The notes under the pieces: model-generated
The model's input: only the letters and a program-made list of their open reading frames with translations
Told to the model about the DNA's origin: nothing
The model's database searches: none
Assembly: GCA_015501585.1 (NCBI GenBank)
Contig: JADNRY010000547.1
Location: forward strand, 1-39,441
Reading direction: 5' to 3'
Length of the DNA stretch: 39,441 bases
Source: Rhodocollybia butyracea
Taxonomy: Eukaryota > Basidiomycota > Agaricomycetes > Agaricales > Omphalotaceae
Translations under genes and position numbers: made by a program
In this document: in pieces, positions 8,814-20,660 of the stretch
Numbering within the stretch: the stretch's first letter is position 1
Layout: each line of letters starts with the position of its first letter

Positions 8814-11503
8814 ATGGCTGAAATTACTTCTTCGCAGCACACTATAATGTCGAATTCCGGGCCAAGTTCATCATACAACATTTCCTTCAATCTCAGCACA
8901 ATATCCACTTATTCTTCTCGTTTTCTGGCATGGATTATGCACAAAGATGGCAATGGCCTTACCGCTGGGGACCTACCTACACCATGGCCATCATTGCTCG
9001 ATAACTCCGACTCCACCATGTCAGCGACAACATCATCGCCAGCACCAACGGCGTCGGTAGCAATAGCAACGGCTACGACCACCACATTTCCTGGTCCCTG
9101 GGCCTTTTTTGCCAGTGGATACATGTGTGGCTTAGTGATAATGGTGTGTTCCTTTGTTTCCGCCCGCTTTGATACTGAAATTGCAGACAATGTAGGGCGT
9201 CCTCATGCATCGGATAGACAATGTTTTCGTTCCCTCTCCTAACAGGTTTCAACATCCGGGGCAAGCCCGCCGCTTCAGCAGGTTTTTCCATCGCTTTCTC
9301 CCTATAGACATCAATCGCACATCTACACGTCTAGCGATTCATTTGCCGACAATCTATCTTATGTGTCGTGTACTTCTTCTTTGGAGCCTTATGCTACTGC
9401 AGACCTCCGAGATCTTACCTTGGCCGCTAGCCGCTCAAACGGACCCGGTTAACCTAAGCTTGTCCAGTATCGTGTATCGGCTAGGACGCTGGTCCGCCTC
9501 TTGGGAGACGGAGGACGTTTGTTGGCATACCTTCGGTGCCATATGTGTTGCCTTTTGTGTTGAGGGATTAGTGAAAGGTTTGGATGGTAATGGTCATGGA
9601 TTTGGGTTTGGATTCGCGGAGGCAAATACGACTCCATTCAACCTCGTCAGTTAAACTTACTGTCATTTACCTACGATACTGACGACAATCTAGGTTGGCT
9701 ATGCGTTTCTTCTTCACATATACTCGTCTCCACTCACACATGCCTATAAACCCTACAAGGCCGACTTCAATTCAGAATATAGCAACTCCGAGCTTCTGCC
9801 CTCAAGGCCCGACAGTCACATCCTCGTTACCCTAACTGTTCCTCTCCTTCAGCTGACTTTGTTCCATTTACTTTCTGTGCGCAAGAGATGGTCCCGACAT
9901 CGATTAGTACCCACTGCGCTGGCTTCGATACTTTCCTTGACGCATTTCCATATAACGCTTATACGTTATATGATAGGTGCTTCTTCCTCTACTTTGTCCT
10001 CCAACTCAGTTACGAACATCACGAATGCCACGACAACATCAATACCTTATACCTATATTCCGCACCACACTACACACGGCTATCCCATCTTGAACTATAT
10101 CCCGAACATTTTCGAAACCATGCTTCTTTCCACGATCATTCTCACCATTTTTCTCAACACCATCACTCAGCTTTTGTTAACTGGAAGTGTTAATAAACCA
10201 CTGTTGGGACTGGGAATCAACACCAATACAAGCGAGGGATGGATGGCGATGATCCCATGGGATGAGGATTTTAGCATTGTCCTTTTGAGAATAGGGACAG
10301 CATCATTTGAAGCAAGCGGCAAGGTCGGCTGGGGAAATGAAGTTGGAGGTGTCGTAGCTTCATCGCCTTCAGACTCTGATTCTAGTTCCGCTGCTGCTCG
10401 CCGATACGGGAGTATCCGTCTGACGCGCTCCGGTGTTGCGGACGTTTCTCCAGGTCATGCTGAACACACCAGCCAAAAAGGAAGTACCAGGATAAAAAAC
10501 AAGATATTGAAGGGATGGCATAATGAAGTCCGGGATGTTGACCTTGGTTCTAGCGCTACATCAACAAGGCGACTATGGGGTATCAACGGAATATTCACAC
10601 TCAACTCTCAATGGTTTGTCGAACTGAAGAAATTTGTTAGGACCGCGTGGAGCGTGGTTTTGGTAGCCATTAGGATGGGCTGGGAAGTGGTCAGAGGGAG
10701 ACGGAAACTCTTCCAACGACATCGCCGAAGCCCACGACAGATTGTTCAAGGTCCCCGTTTGGTAGACGAATCACAGGATGATGTCGATGATGATGATGAT
10801 GATGATGAGAGTGTCTTCAACGACTCGGAAGAAGAGAAATTGTATCAGAGGTTCTTACGCGGAGAATCTTATGTTTCCGATGATGAAGACCAGGAATATG
10901 ATAATTCGGAGGACGAGGATCATGACGAGGATGAATCCGACTCCGAGTCGGATGGCCAAGAGCTAGAAGCTGTCCATCTTTACGCTGATTTGGCGTCGAA
11001 CCGAGCATCCACTCCTCCAGGAGCTATCACATCGACTATGATCGCTCATATGTCTTACTCAGGTTCTAGTCCACTTACAAGACGACGGTATGGAACTCTC
11101 CAGACGCAGGCTGGTTCTAGTGACTTTGAAGATCCTTCAAAACATAGCGTTAAGCATGGTAATGAGAGTGGTAACCGCAACGAAGTATACGACGATACAA
11201 GGAGAAACTGTGTGGTATGCACCACTCAGGCTCGAGAAATTATTTGCTGGCCTTGTCGGCGAGTGTTTCCTTTTCCTTTTGATCTCTATTCGAGTCTAAC
11301 TACATTATGTACACTCATGAAAAGCTGTCTCTCAATGTGCGATTTGTGTCGAGAAAGTCTCGCTGCACGATCTTCGGCATCAAAGCACAAATGTCCGTGT
11401 TGTAGGAGAGGGTAAATAATTCTGATCTGGTTTCTCGTCGTATCCTACTGATGCTTAGCTGACATATAGGGTGGAAGGATATTCCAGGATCTACATTCCA
11501 TAA
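8814..11503 (+). CDS. Multipass membrane RING E3 ubiquitin ligase, Asi1/Asi3-like
   Basis: Five exons: 8814-9143, 9196-9645, 9694-11258, 11325-11411, 11470-11503 (821 residues, no frame problem). Several hydrophobic segments lie in the N-terminal 450 residues (for example around GYMCGLVIM, LLLWSLMLL, VLVTLTVPLLQL-like and STIILTIFLN regions), followed by a very acidic tract with poly-Asp encoded by a GAT repeat, and a C-terminal RING: CVVC, ICWPCRC, CDLCRESL, KHKCPCCRRG, ending VEGYSRIYIP. This architecture, with RING at the extreme C-terminus after many membrane spans, is that of fungal inner-nuclear-membrane Asi ligases; assignment to Asi1 or Asi3 is inference. The intron at 11259-11324 is a GC-AG intron inside the RING: without its removal CPCR is not followed by CLSMC. 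It is 66 bp with no stop, so its retention would insert 22 residues. The last intron (11412-11469) removes an otherwise in-frame TAA. Confidence 0.82.
10786..10806 (+). repeat. (GAT)7 microsatellite coding for poly-Asp
   Basis: Seven perfect GAT units within the acidic region of the membrane RING gene, in frame as aspartate. Length changes by whole units would only alter the acidic stretch. Confidence 0.9.
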
Positions 11504-12074
11504 ACCGTCATTTATTCGTTCCGTGGATGTAAATGTAAGTATATATAGTCCTGTAAGAGGTACGTTTTGCCGGTCGTATAGTAAGTAAGTAATCGATGTA
11601 AATACCTAGGTCAAAGGATCTTTAATCAAGATTTGGGGATGAAAAGTGTACAGGGGTGACCAGAACTGCAAGCATGGAACAAGCCTGTTTAAATCTTCTC
11701 ATGTTTTGGTAAGAAAATACCCAAATTGAACGCCCTTCAAGTCCTGTCTGGGTCGCTAATTAGGTTGTTGTGCTACCCCTCCTCGCTGGAGTAGCGTACC
11801 ATGGCGTGCTGGATTCGCCGTTGGTATATAGCACTGTCACGAATGTTTCAAGTACCCAGAAGTTATATTCATTCGTGTTCTCTAGTATGGCTACTCACAG
11901 ATCTCCTGTCCCATTACGGTAGTTCATCGTGCTTCAACAAGACGGTACCCACGACCGGGCCACATTTTTCTTATGATGCTCCATTGGCTCGGGGCATCAA
12001 ACCTTCTGCGATGATAATCCTCTCACACAAGGCAGTCAGTGGCCCAGATGTCCAATCAGGCCTATTGTTGCAAT
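11504..12074. other. Spacer between membrane RING gene and tRNA-Lys
   Basis: About 570 bp; 3' region of the RING gene and upstream flank of the tRNA gene. I see no gene or repeat in it. Confidence 0.4.
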
Positions 12075-12161
12075 GCCCGCCTAGCTCAATCGGATAGAGC
12101 GTCAGACTTTTAAAAACCTAGGGCAATCTGAAGGCTGCGAGTTCGACCCTCGCGGTGGGCT
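12075..12161 (+). tRNA. tRNA-Lys(UUU) with a 13-nt intron
   Basis: Acceptor arms GCCCGCC and GGTGGGC pair (one G-T), D arm GCTC/GAGC, anticodon stem TCAGA/TCTGA, T arm GCGAG-TTCGACC-CTCGC. The anticodon loop reads C-T-TTT-A before a 13-nt insert and then A, the usual intron position one base 3' of the anticodon. A T5 run about 20 bases downstream can end Pol III transcription. Confidence 0.92.
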
Positions 12162-12227
12162 ATTGAAAGCAACTTCGTTGTATTTTTATTGAAATATCCA
12201 ATTGCTCCCAGAATAACCTTTACTGAA

Positions 12228-14979
12228 TCACAAAATATATCTGTAGCCACTCCATTCATCACCTTTGTCTCTCTTGGCATCTTCTACCGTATCGTATCGG
12301 CCATTAACTTCGTGACCACTGGATTTGTCACCTCCAATAATCTCATTCCTTTCACCACGGTCGCGTCTCGCATTCTCTCTTCGGAGAAATATCAGGAAAA
12401 TAAACGAAAAAAACGAGGCCGAGCCCAATATAGAGCAATACCAGGCCTGCGAGGAAAAATTAGGACGGTTTTGAACTTGAATGGACTGTGCAAGTAACGA
12501 AAACGAACCGTGGCCTGTATATGAGAATTGAAAAAGTGAGCGACAGACCAAGACGATGAGTAGAGCTAGTTTCACCTAGAGGATACCAGGGTTGTTGATC
12601 CGCTCGGTACTATTTGGATGAGACTGTGGATAACATAGAAATTTATCGTTGGATGACTTACGACGTTGCTACTGACAGCCCCGTTAATGTTTCCACTAGA
12701 GCGGAGCTACATATGAACGGAGGACATCTCACAGTTAACGGGATACCTACAAGCCAATTACCATAGCTAAAGTCACACTTCGCTTGTAAGAGCCTTCGAC
12801 GTTATTTGCCACCCACGCCACGGTGTTTGCTGTGAGATTCAAAGCGATAAACTACTTGTCCATTTCTTGAACGGAATATACTCACGAATAACCGGGTAAA
12901 TTCCACTGGACTATCATGTAAGTCTAAACGTAGCTCCCAACAGAATTACTAACCAAGTAGCAAGGTATACAGCGAAATACGAGAGAGCTGCGTTTCTTGA
13001 CGCGATCAGAATTATATATCCGGCGGCACCTAGAGTCCTTGTAAGAAGTTTTTTCTCTCAAGAGAAATTGAACTCAGGACTTACCGATACATAAAAAGAC
13101 GCTGTGACAAGTTAGTTCGGCCGAAAGCAGGCAGCATGAAGTTCGCTCACAGATTAAAATATCCCCGCATACCCCACTTATCTGCGAAAAATCCGACACT
13201 GCAGGTGATAACGCACGCGAAAAAGTATACAGGTACTGTAAGCAGATTCGCTGGTGTGGCCTTGAAACCTGTTACCGCATTACGATGGAAGCTCTTCAAT
13301 GACGTCATTGGGACATACCGAGCTGCAACACATGAATACCACTAGCGAAGATTGGATAAAATGTAGCGTACCTGGTTTATGATAGAAGGCAGGAACAAGG
13401 AAAACGCGTACTTAAGTGAAGTTAGATCATAGAACTCATGAATGCAGGGAGAGAAGCTTTCACTGAACTAAAGGCATATCAAGGCCCGCATAAATCATCA
13501 CTGAGGAATGGTTAAATCAGACGATAGAAGTAATGATCTTGATAATCCTTACTTCCGACCCATGTTTTCCAGTCTAGGATACTCTTATATATGTACTTCA
13601 TCCTCAACTGTTCCCCTGCGGCGCTGAATTGGTCATCACCTTGAAGACGACGCACGACGACTGTTCGTTCCGCTTCCGTCAGGAACTTGGCTGTGTCTGG
13701 GAAGTCTTGGATAATGAAGAAGGATAAAGCTCCAGCTACAACTGTAGCCAAGCCTTCGAGGATGCTGGCAGGATCATAGTAGGGGTTATGTGCTATCAAA
13801 TGAGAAAGAGAATTGCGTACAAAATCCATGCCCACGCAGGCTTCCCACCTAGCCATGCGAACATTTAAGGATGAGATTCCACGAGCCACTAAAAGCACGT
13901 ACCTATTCCGTCCATGTTCGAGATAGCAGCCTGAAAAATGAAAAATGAAAAAAAGGGGGGAAGGAGGCTTTAGGTGATACCGAAGAGTAAGTAAAGGCAG
14001 ACCTTACAGCAAGTAATCCGCCGAAGGCTCCAGAAACCGTAGCAGCTGAGAAAAAGAGGGCCACGCGTATACCAAACTCGGAACGTTTATACCAACTTCC
14101 AGATGAATCAAATCGGTTTGGTGTCCCCAAACGTATATAGTACGAACACACCATGAAAGGTAATAGGTCACCCCTGGATACAACCCAGCCTCAAACATCC
14201 CTAACATCCATCGCATCCCTACGCAAAGAAAGTTGCATCAGCTTTCATTGAACACCCCTAAGTACTCGAGTACTCGTCTCACCCATTAGTCCGCCAAAGT
14301 TATGTACTAGGCCCTGTACAGTCTGAATATCAGTTGTCAGTCAAGTCAAAGGCCCCGGCTCTCCACATTGTGTCGCACCATCATTATTCCCCAACAAAAC
14401 ATTAAGCCGGAAAGCCAGAGTGAAGGACGCAAGCGCTTCAGAAAGACATTGGATGGAACCTATAGAGTTTTATATCATTCAAGGCGGTTCCTGCTTTATG
14501 CTGAAGACACTACTGTACCTCGAAGATGGCATAACTGGCGGAACGAATATGAAAAAAAAGTTATACGCTGAGAAGAGTCCATACCTAAGAAAGAATATGG
14601 TTAAGGCCAGAAGGTACTGGGTGTCTGTGATGTGTAGATCCTTTTCCATGTTGTACAACTGGGTGGGAAGTTACTGTCAGCCCTACGTTAACTCTCCATT
14701 TTCCAAAATCACCTTGGCACTGTATCATACGGTAAGCAAAAACCCCATTCTTGACCTGAAACATACACACTTTCCAATACTCGTTCTATCTAGAAAGCTG
14801 AGTAGATACAAAAGCGAGAGCCAAGGTATTAAAGCGATATCAATTTTGCGTATCAATTTTCGTTCATCGACGCCGCTGATATCAACATGTTCGTTATAAA
14901 GAGCTATCGCTGCTCTCGTATCTTCGATAACCTGAATTGAACCTTTCTCCTGGTCTGAAGAAGAGACTGAGCCAGCCAT
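12228..14979 (-). CDS. MFS transporter, Dal5/Tna1-like (anion:cation symporter family), tandem copy A, C-terminal frameshift
   Basis: Closest relative of the intact neighbour copy B at 15532-18271, in the same orientation. Translation from ATG at 14979 gives a hydrophilic N-terminus, then KLIRKIDIALIPWLSLLYLL and DRTSIG (family signature at TM1), and all later exons match copy B with every intron at the same place, 22 in all. Microexons: 14713-14719 (7 nt), 13319-13322 (4 nt), 12509-12514 (6 nt). Substrates of the family are small carboxylates or allantoate/nicotinate-type compounds; the actual substrate is unknown. In the last exon a run of seven A on the plus strand (12407-12413) has one more base than the copy B alignment allows. 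Translation therefore leaves the frame after the last membrane span and stops at 12352-12354, losing about 55 residues of the cytosolic tail that is otherwise still encoded down to 12228. It may be a real lesion or a homopolymer error. Confidence 0.82.
13319..13322 (-). other. 4-nt microexon of MFS copy A
   Basis: CTCG between an intron ending TTGCAG and one starting GTATGT. It supplies the Leu and first base of Gly in the conserved INQLGFKAT stretch; without it the frame between neighbouring exons is wrong. The same microexon exists in copy B (16632-16635). Confidence 0.75.
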
Positions 14980-15531
14980 GGTTGTCGTGAGATGTGGGGA
15001 ATGGGGGAAAAAGACAGGCTGTACCTGTTGTATAGTTCAGCTATCGGGTTGGTTATCATACGCAGGGAATGGATCCCTTTAATTGAATATTTGAATTGAC
15101 CAAAGACATGGGACATGAAAATCTGGACAGCAGTGTTTGTATGAAAAATCGGAAGGTGAGATTCATAGTTAATGTCAGCTGTTCCATCCTCAACATCGGA
15201 GTACCTCACCCGTTCCCAGTGCTTCAATTACGAGATTTGGCCTCCGGCTTCTCAGTTCTGCTTTATACATCCGCACAATCGCCCTTGAAAAAATCTACTA
15301 GAGCTCCCTGCTTGAGCCAACGTTGTGTCTAAGATTGCTCCTAGGATCTTGCTAGTACGGCTGATCTACTCACCTCACACCTCCTCTACTTAGAATGCGA
15401 GAGGGTTTTCTCCCACCCGTAGCAAAGATCGAACAGTCGCCTATCGAATTAAAGCTTTTGCAACGAAATTGTACGTACTTACATAGTTGCAAAGATATCT
15501 GGTTCAAAATATGGAATATACAGCAAGATCT
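14980..15531. other. Spacer between the two MFS copies
   Basis: About 550 bp with the promoter of copy A and the 3' end of copy B. The first 80 bases upstream of copy A resemble the equivalent region of copy B (GAGATG plus G-rich run, AGTTCAGCTA), so the duplicated unit includes the promoter-proximal DNA. Confidence 0.5.
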
Positions 15532-18271
15532 TTATGTCGTATATCTGTAGCCACTCCACTCGTCACCTTTGTCTCTTTTGGCATCCGCTACAGTATCGTA
15601 TCTTCCATTCGCTTCGAGACCAGTGGACTTATCGTCTCCAATGATCTCATTCCTTTCACCGCGGTCTCGCCTCGCGTTTTCTCTTCGAAGAAATATCAGG
15701 AAGGTGGTTGAGAAGATTAGTCCGAGGCCAATATAGAGTAATACCAATCCTGCCAGGAAAATTCAGCTTGGCTGTAAAAAAGCTCCATAAATAAAGAGAA
15801 CATACCGTGGCCTACGAAAAAGTTTGAGTAAGCGAGTGAAAAAGACCACGACGAGCAGAATTAGATTTACCTAGAGGATACCAGGGTTGTTGGTTCATTC
15901 GGTACTATATGAATAAGACTTAGGACGAATCAAGAATAAATCGCTAAATGACTTACGACGTTACTACTGACGGCCCCATTGATGTTTCCACTATAGCGAA
16001 AGCCTTGTGAGTGGTGAACATCTTGAAGTAAACTGGTACCTACAAGCTAATCACCATAGCTAAAGTCACGCTACGTTTATAAGAGCCTTCAACGTTATTT
16101 GATACCCATGCTATAGAGTTTGCTGTAATTTGAACCAATTATGTCAGGGGATGGATTGGGCCACTTGGCAAACACAAATAGAATGTACTTACGAATAACC
16201 GGATAGATTCCACTGCCAGGCAATGATTTCAGTGGGAAAGTAGCTCCAAAGTAATAGAATTACTGACCAAGTAGCAAGGTACACAGCGAAATAGGAAAGA
16301 GCTGCATTTCTTGACGCAATCAGAATTATATATCCGACGGCACCTGAATTCCTTGTAAGGACTTTTTTTCTCTCAACAAAAATTGAATAGTTCCCGCTCA
16401 CCAATGGCCAAAAAGACCCTGTGACAAGTTAGCTCGGCCGAAAGCGACATGAGATTCACTCACAGATTGAGATATCCTCGCTGGCCCCATTTATCCGCGA
16501 AAAATCCGACCCCGCAAGTGATAACGCAGGCAAAAAAGTATACAGGTACTGTGAGTAGATTCGCTGGTGTGGCCTTGAAACCTTTGTCCTCCGCTTTAAT
16601 AAACGAGCGTATTAATGGTCTGAGGACATACCGAGCTGTAATGTGAATAATATCAAGCAGGTGAAATGAATGTATAAAATACGGCGTACCTGGTTTATGA
16701 TCGAAGGCAAGAACAGGGAAAACGCATACTAGAAGTCAAGTAAGATCATAGAACTCATTATAGAAGAAGCCTTTGACTGAACTAGAGGCATATCAGCGCC
16801 CACATAAACCATCACTGTGGAGTAATCAACCAAACCGCGGTGAGATAACGTTGAGAATGCTCACTTCCGATCCATGTTTTCCAGTCCAGGATACTCTTGT
16901 ATATATACTTCATCTTCAATTGTTCCCCTGCGGCACTAAATTGGTCATCTTCCTGAAGACGGCGCACGACGACTGTTCGTTCCGCTTCACTCAGAAACTT
17001 GGCTGTGTCTGGGAAATCTTGAATGATAAAGAAAGAGAGGACTCCGGCTAACACTGTAGCCAGGCCTTCGAGAATGCTAGCAAATGCCAAGTAAGGCTAT
17101 GCGCTATCAACGGCAAGAGAAGATGATCACATACAAAATCCATGCCCACCCCGGCTTCCCACCTGGCCATGTGAACATTTTAGCAAGATACCTTCACGAG
17201 CCAAAGCAGCACATACCGATTCCGTCCATGTTGTGGATAGCAGCCTGAGAAGGGTGTTTAGCTGGGATCAACGAGAAGGGGTAAATCTTACAGCGAGCAA
17301 TCCACCGAAAGCCCCTGAAACCGTAGCTGCAGAGAAGAATATTGCCGCACGAATACCAAACTCAGAGCGTTTATACCAACTTGCGAACGAACGAAATTGG
17401 TTTCACGTCTCAAACATATTAGTGTGTGCCAACGCACCATGAAAGGTAATAGTTCACCCCTGGAAACAATCCAGCCTCGAACACCCCAAGCATCCACCGC
17501 ATTCCTGTGTGCGAAGGTTGGATCAAATTTCAGCCAGAAGAACCCTGAGTAATTTGTCGTACCCATTAGTCCGCCAAAGTCATGCACTAGGCCCTGTACG
17601 GTCTGGAATAGCCATTATTAACTCAGGTCAAATGCTCTCAAAAATTCCGGATCTACCATCATGATTCCCCAACATAACATCAAACCGGAAAGCCACAGTG
17701 AAGGGCGCAAACGTTTCAGGAAAACGTTAGACGGCACCTACAAAGTTTAATGTCAGCAACGCTTCCCGCTTACGCTTACGACACCACTGGTACCTCAAAA
17801 ATGGCATAACTGGGGGATTCAATGGAAAGGGTTAGTTAGACGCGTCATATATATCGAGAAGTGAGTTCGTACCTGAAGAAGAATATGGTTAAGGCGAGGA
17901 GATACTGGTCGTCTGTGATGTGTAAATCTTTTTCCAGGTTGTACAACTAGGTGGGTTAGTGTCAGGCCACGTAGATTCCCCATCGAGTGTCAGCATCACC
18001 TTGGCACTACGTTGAATGTTGAGCATGAGCATAAAATTCTATTGAGGCCAGATCATACGCACTTTCCGATACTTGTTCTGTCTAGAAAACTGAGTAGATA
18101 CAAGAGCGAGAGCCAGGGGATCAAGGCAATATCGATTTTGCGTATCAATTTTCGTTCATCGACACCGCTAACATCGATGTGTTCGTTGTAAAGAGGTGTC
18201 GTTGCTTTCGCATCTTCGATGCCCTGCGTTGAACCTTTCTCTTGGTCTGAAGAAGAAACCGAGCCAGCCAT
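15532..18271 (-). CDS. MFS transporter, Dal5/Tna1-like (anion:cation symporter family), tandem copy B, intact
   Basis: Plasma-membrane transporter of about 505 residues with 12 expected spans. ATG at 18271 is chosen because MAGSVSSSDQEKGS is shared with copy A. Landmarks in order: KLIRKID...DRTSIGNAK (TM1), EKDLHITDDQYLLALTIFF, EVPSNVFLKRLRPS, FGGLM, FEAGLFPGVNYYLSWYKRSEFG, GAFGGLLA, HNMDGIGGKPGWAWIFILEGL, DFPDTAKFLSEAER, AFSLFLPSIINQLGFKATPANLLTVP, IPNSIAWVSNNVEGSYKRS, GNINGAVSSNVYR, then a charged cytosolic tail ending at 15532. I can place 22 introns with GT-AG ends and keep a single frame throughout. Three exons are tiny: 18000-18006 (7 nt), 16632-16635 (4 nt) and 15806-15811 (6 nt). The substrate cannot be told from sequence; allantoate, nicotinate and other small organic anions are known for the family. 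Confidence 0.88.
16632..16635 (-). other. 4-nt microexon of MFS copy B
   Basis: CTCG flanked by ...CATTACAG and GTATGTCC on the coding strand. It encodes the LG junction of INQLGFKAT and restores the frame between the two adjacent exons, exactly as in copy A. Confidence 0.78.
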
Positions 18272-18280
18272 GATTGTCAA

Positions 18281-19165
18281 GAGGTTATTGTCAAGAGGCT
18301 CCTGAGATGGTGGGGGGAAAGAAAGATACCCGGTACACTAGTTCAGCTACCATGTTGGGGTATTATAAAGTAACCTTGTATAGTTTCTGACAGAACTCCG
18401 GAAATTGTGGAGAAATGATGCGGACGCCGTAAATCTTAGGGTCGGGACACGGCAAGACAGCGGCAGGATGGAGATATACACATGATGGATGAGATAGGCA
18501 GAGATCCAGACTCGATATCAGCTGCTCAGCTGCTCCATCCAAGGTTGAAAGTTCAGCCTTGAGCAGCCTTGAATTCTCCAAAGCTCTCCCTAATAATATG
18601 CATTCACCTGAAAAAAATCTGTAAATATGTGGTGGTGTGCGCTGCTTCACGAACTACTTTTAGAATTGCCTTATCGTCAAAAATATCGTCAGATACGTGC
18701 CTTTGCAAACTTAGCTATCCTCCGTCGGCAAGCTAAAGAAGGGGGGGTCAACAAGTTCATTTTCACACCAGGCTCGAACGTTATGTGCTCAAGTTCGCAT
18801 GCTTTCCAAAAAACAGCCAAAAACAGCTCCTCAAAGCCCTTGGTGAAGACCGATCAAGTCTATAAGTACATTTGCCAAGATAAATGGGATAAAAGGGTTC
18901 CGGAAAAAGAGTACCGAATTCATGCGAGTAACATTATAGTGACGTCGTATGATATCCCAGGAAAGGGGCTCGCCTTCGGCTCCCCGAGTGCTCTCGAAGT
19001 AGATTTGACATTGGGTATACAGGGATACAAGGATGAGTTTAATATGCCGATATGATAATGCCCCAGCAAAGTTCATCAACCGCAGATATATCTGCAGTAC
19101 CATCGTCAATAACACAGATCATTTTCACGATGAAAATTTTACCTAGACTCTGAAAGAAAAATATG
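18281..19165. other. Spacer with uninformative open frames
   Basis: About 885 bp between copy B and the CIR-N gene. A 142-residue plus-strand frame (18627-19055) and overlapping minus-strand frames exist, but none has a recognisable domain and codon use gives no clear direction. Probably promoter plus decayed DNA. Confidence 0.35.
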
Positions 19166-20105
19166 TTATCTTCGTCTCCTTGACCGGTCATCCCATCCTC
19201 GATCGCGCAGGCGATGAGCTTCCTCGACGTCCCTTCGATTATACATGTCACCATACTCTGACGCACCATCTCCTCCACGAACAGTGCTTGGAGTCTCGCT
19301 ACCCATCATCTCTCTCTTCTTCCTCTGAATCAATGCCAATGCTCGTTCTCGCTCTGATGACTCTCGAGATAGCCGAGCATTGACTTCTGTTGGTTGCGAT
19401 AAAGAGGGAGGTCGAGTTAAGCGAGATTTCGACGACGATGGTTTAGAGGACGAGGCCAGTTGGTGATTTATCGAGGTAAGGGGATCGTGGATAGATTTTC
19501 GTGCAGTATCCCTCTTCCTATCTAACTTGTGAGATGCAGCAGAATATACAGAGATCAACGCGCACCTTCGATCGTTATTTTCATCTGCGTCTTGGTTGTG
19601 TGAACTGTCAGAGTACCACGGTTTCAAGTCTTTGGCAGAAGGTGCCAGTGCAATTCCCTTGTCGGTCTCTGCGGTTTCAGTCTTCTTGGATGCTTTGACA
19701 GCTGCGGAGATAGCATTCTGAAAGGAGAGTTCAAAGAGAGGTTGTTTTCTCCTACGTTATACGAACCTGCTCTAAATCTTCAAAGAAATTAATATGCCCC
19801 CCGGACGTTGAGAGTGACGGCGCAGAGGACGATGCAAGCTGACGCAAATTATCGCTGATTTTTTCCTGTTTGTGATTGGACCCAGACCTTGACCGTAGAA
19901 GATCTATACGAGCTTCAGAGTCCTAATTATCAACGAAATGTGTTTTAAAATGAGGTTGGAATAGACAGCTCACCGCCAATAGCAGTCTACCTTCCTCTTT
20001 TGCTTCTTTAAGCTTAGCTTCTTCTTCGTCTCGTCGAACCTTCTCGATATTATCGCGACGATAAGGATGGTAGGATTTATGATGAGCGATATTCAGTTTT
20101 CCCAT
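19166..20105 (-). CDS. CIR N-terminal domain protein, LENG1-like
   Basis: Three exons at 20105-19974, 19922-19767 and 19717-19166 with introns of 51 and 49 bp give 279 residues in one frame. The N-terminus MGKLNIAHHKSYHPYRR followed by a charged helix with RRDEEEAK and EEGRLLL is the CIR-N domain signature found in CIR and LENG1 proteins; the start is fixed by this motif, which normally begins at residue 1. LAPSAKDLKPWYS in the middle is a further shared stretch. The C-terminus is Ser/Arg rich, ends with a run of Arg, and has the low-complexity look of nuclear RNA-processing factors. A nuclear, splicing- or transcription-linked role is inferred from the family only. Confidence 0.82.
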
Positions 20106-20660
20106 ATCGGAGCGGAAGAAATAGGATGAACGGGACTGGTGGTAGAGGATACTGCTTAAAGTTCGAACGTGTCGCGAATGGCGGTCCCGCCGTCGCAAGG
20201 TGCTCGTGACTTCTTTGTCATCCCGGCGGTAAAGCGCAATCTTTCCACGATCATCATCCATCACGGAGTTCAACGAACTCGAATCATCAGTGTCACGAAC
20301 ATGGCAATGGTTTCATACACGCTTCGTCCTGATGCCACCATCTACTTGGCGTGAGCAAAAGTGTCCGTAATTTTTGTACAAATCATGTCATACAGGTCCA
20401 ACACAGGGCATTCAGAACAGAAATCAATACATATAGGTACTAGTAGCATGTATCACCCTCTTAGCATTGGTAACTTTCAGGTATAAAGCACAAATTTTGT
20501 AATAATCAATGTCCCCCAAAATATTGAAAATGGACTCATATAGAGAGTTATAAGGGGAACAATGGTCTTCCTGGTCATGGAGATGCTTCATTTAGACATG
20601 TCAGACTGGTTTGAAAAAGATTACACAGAGAGTCATCAGGAAAAGCTGTTTTTGCCTAGG

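Noticed and set aside
10778..10966. Met-rich open frame over the GAT repeat
   Set aside because: Shadow frame of the acidic region in the membrane RING gene.
18627..19055. 142-residue open frame as a gene
   Set aside because: No domain, overlapped by equally long frames on the other strand, and no supporting splice or start context.
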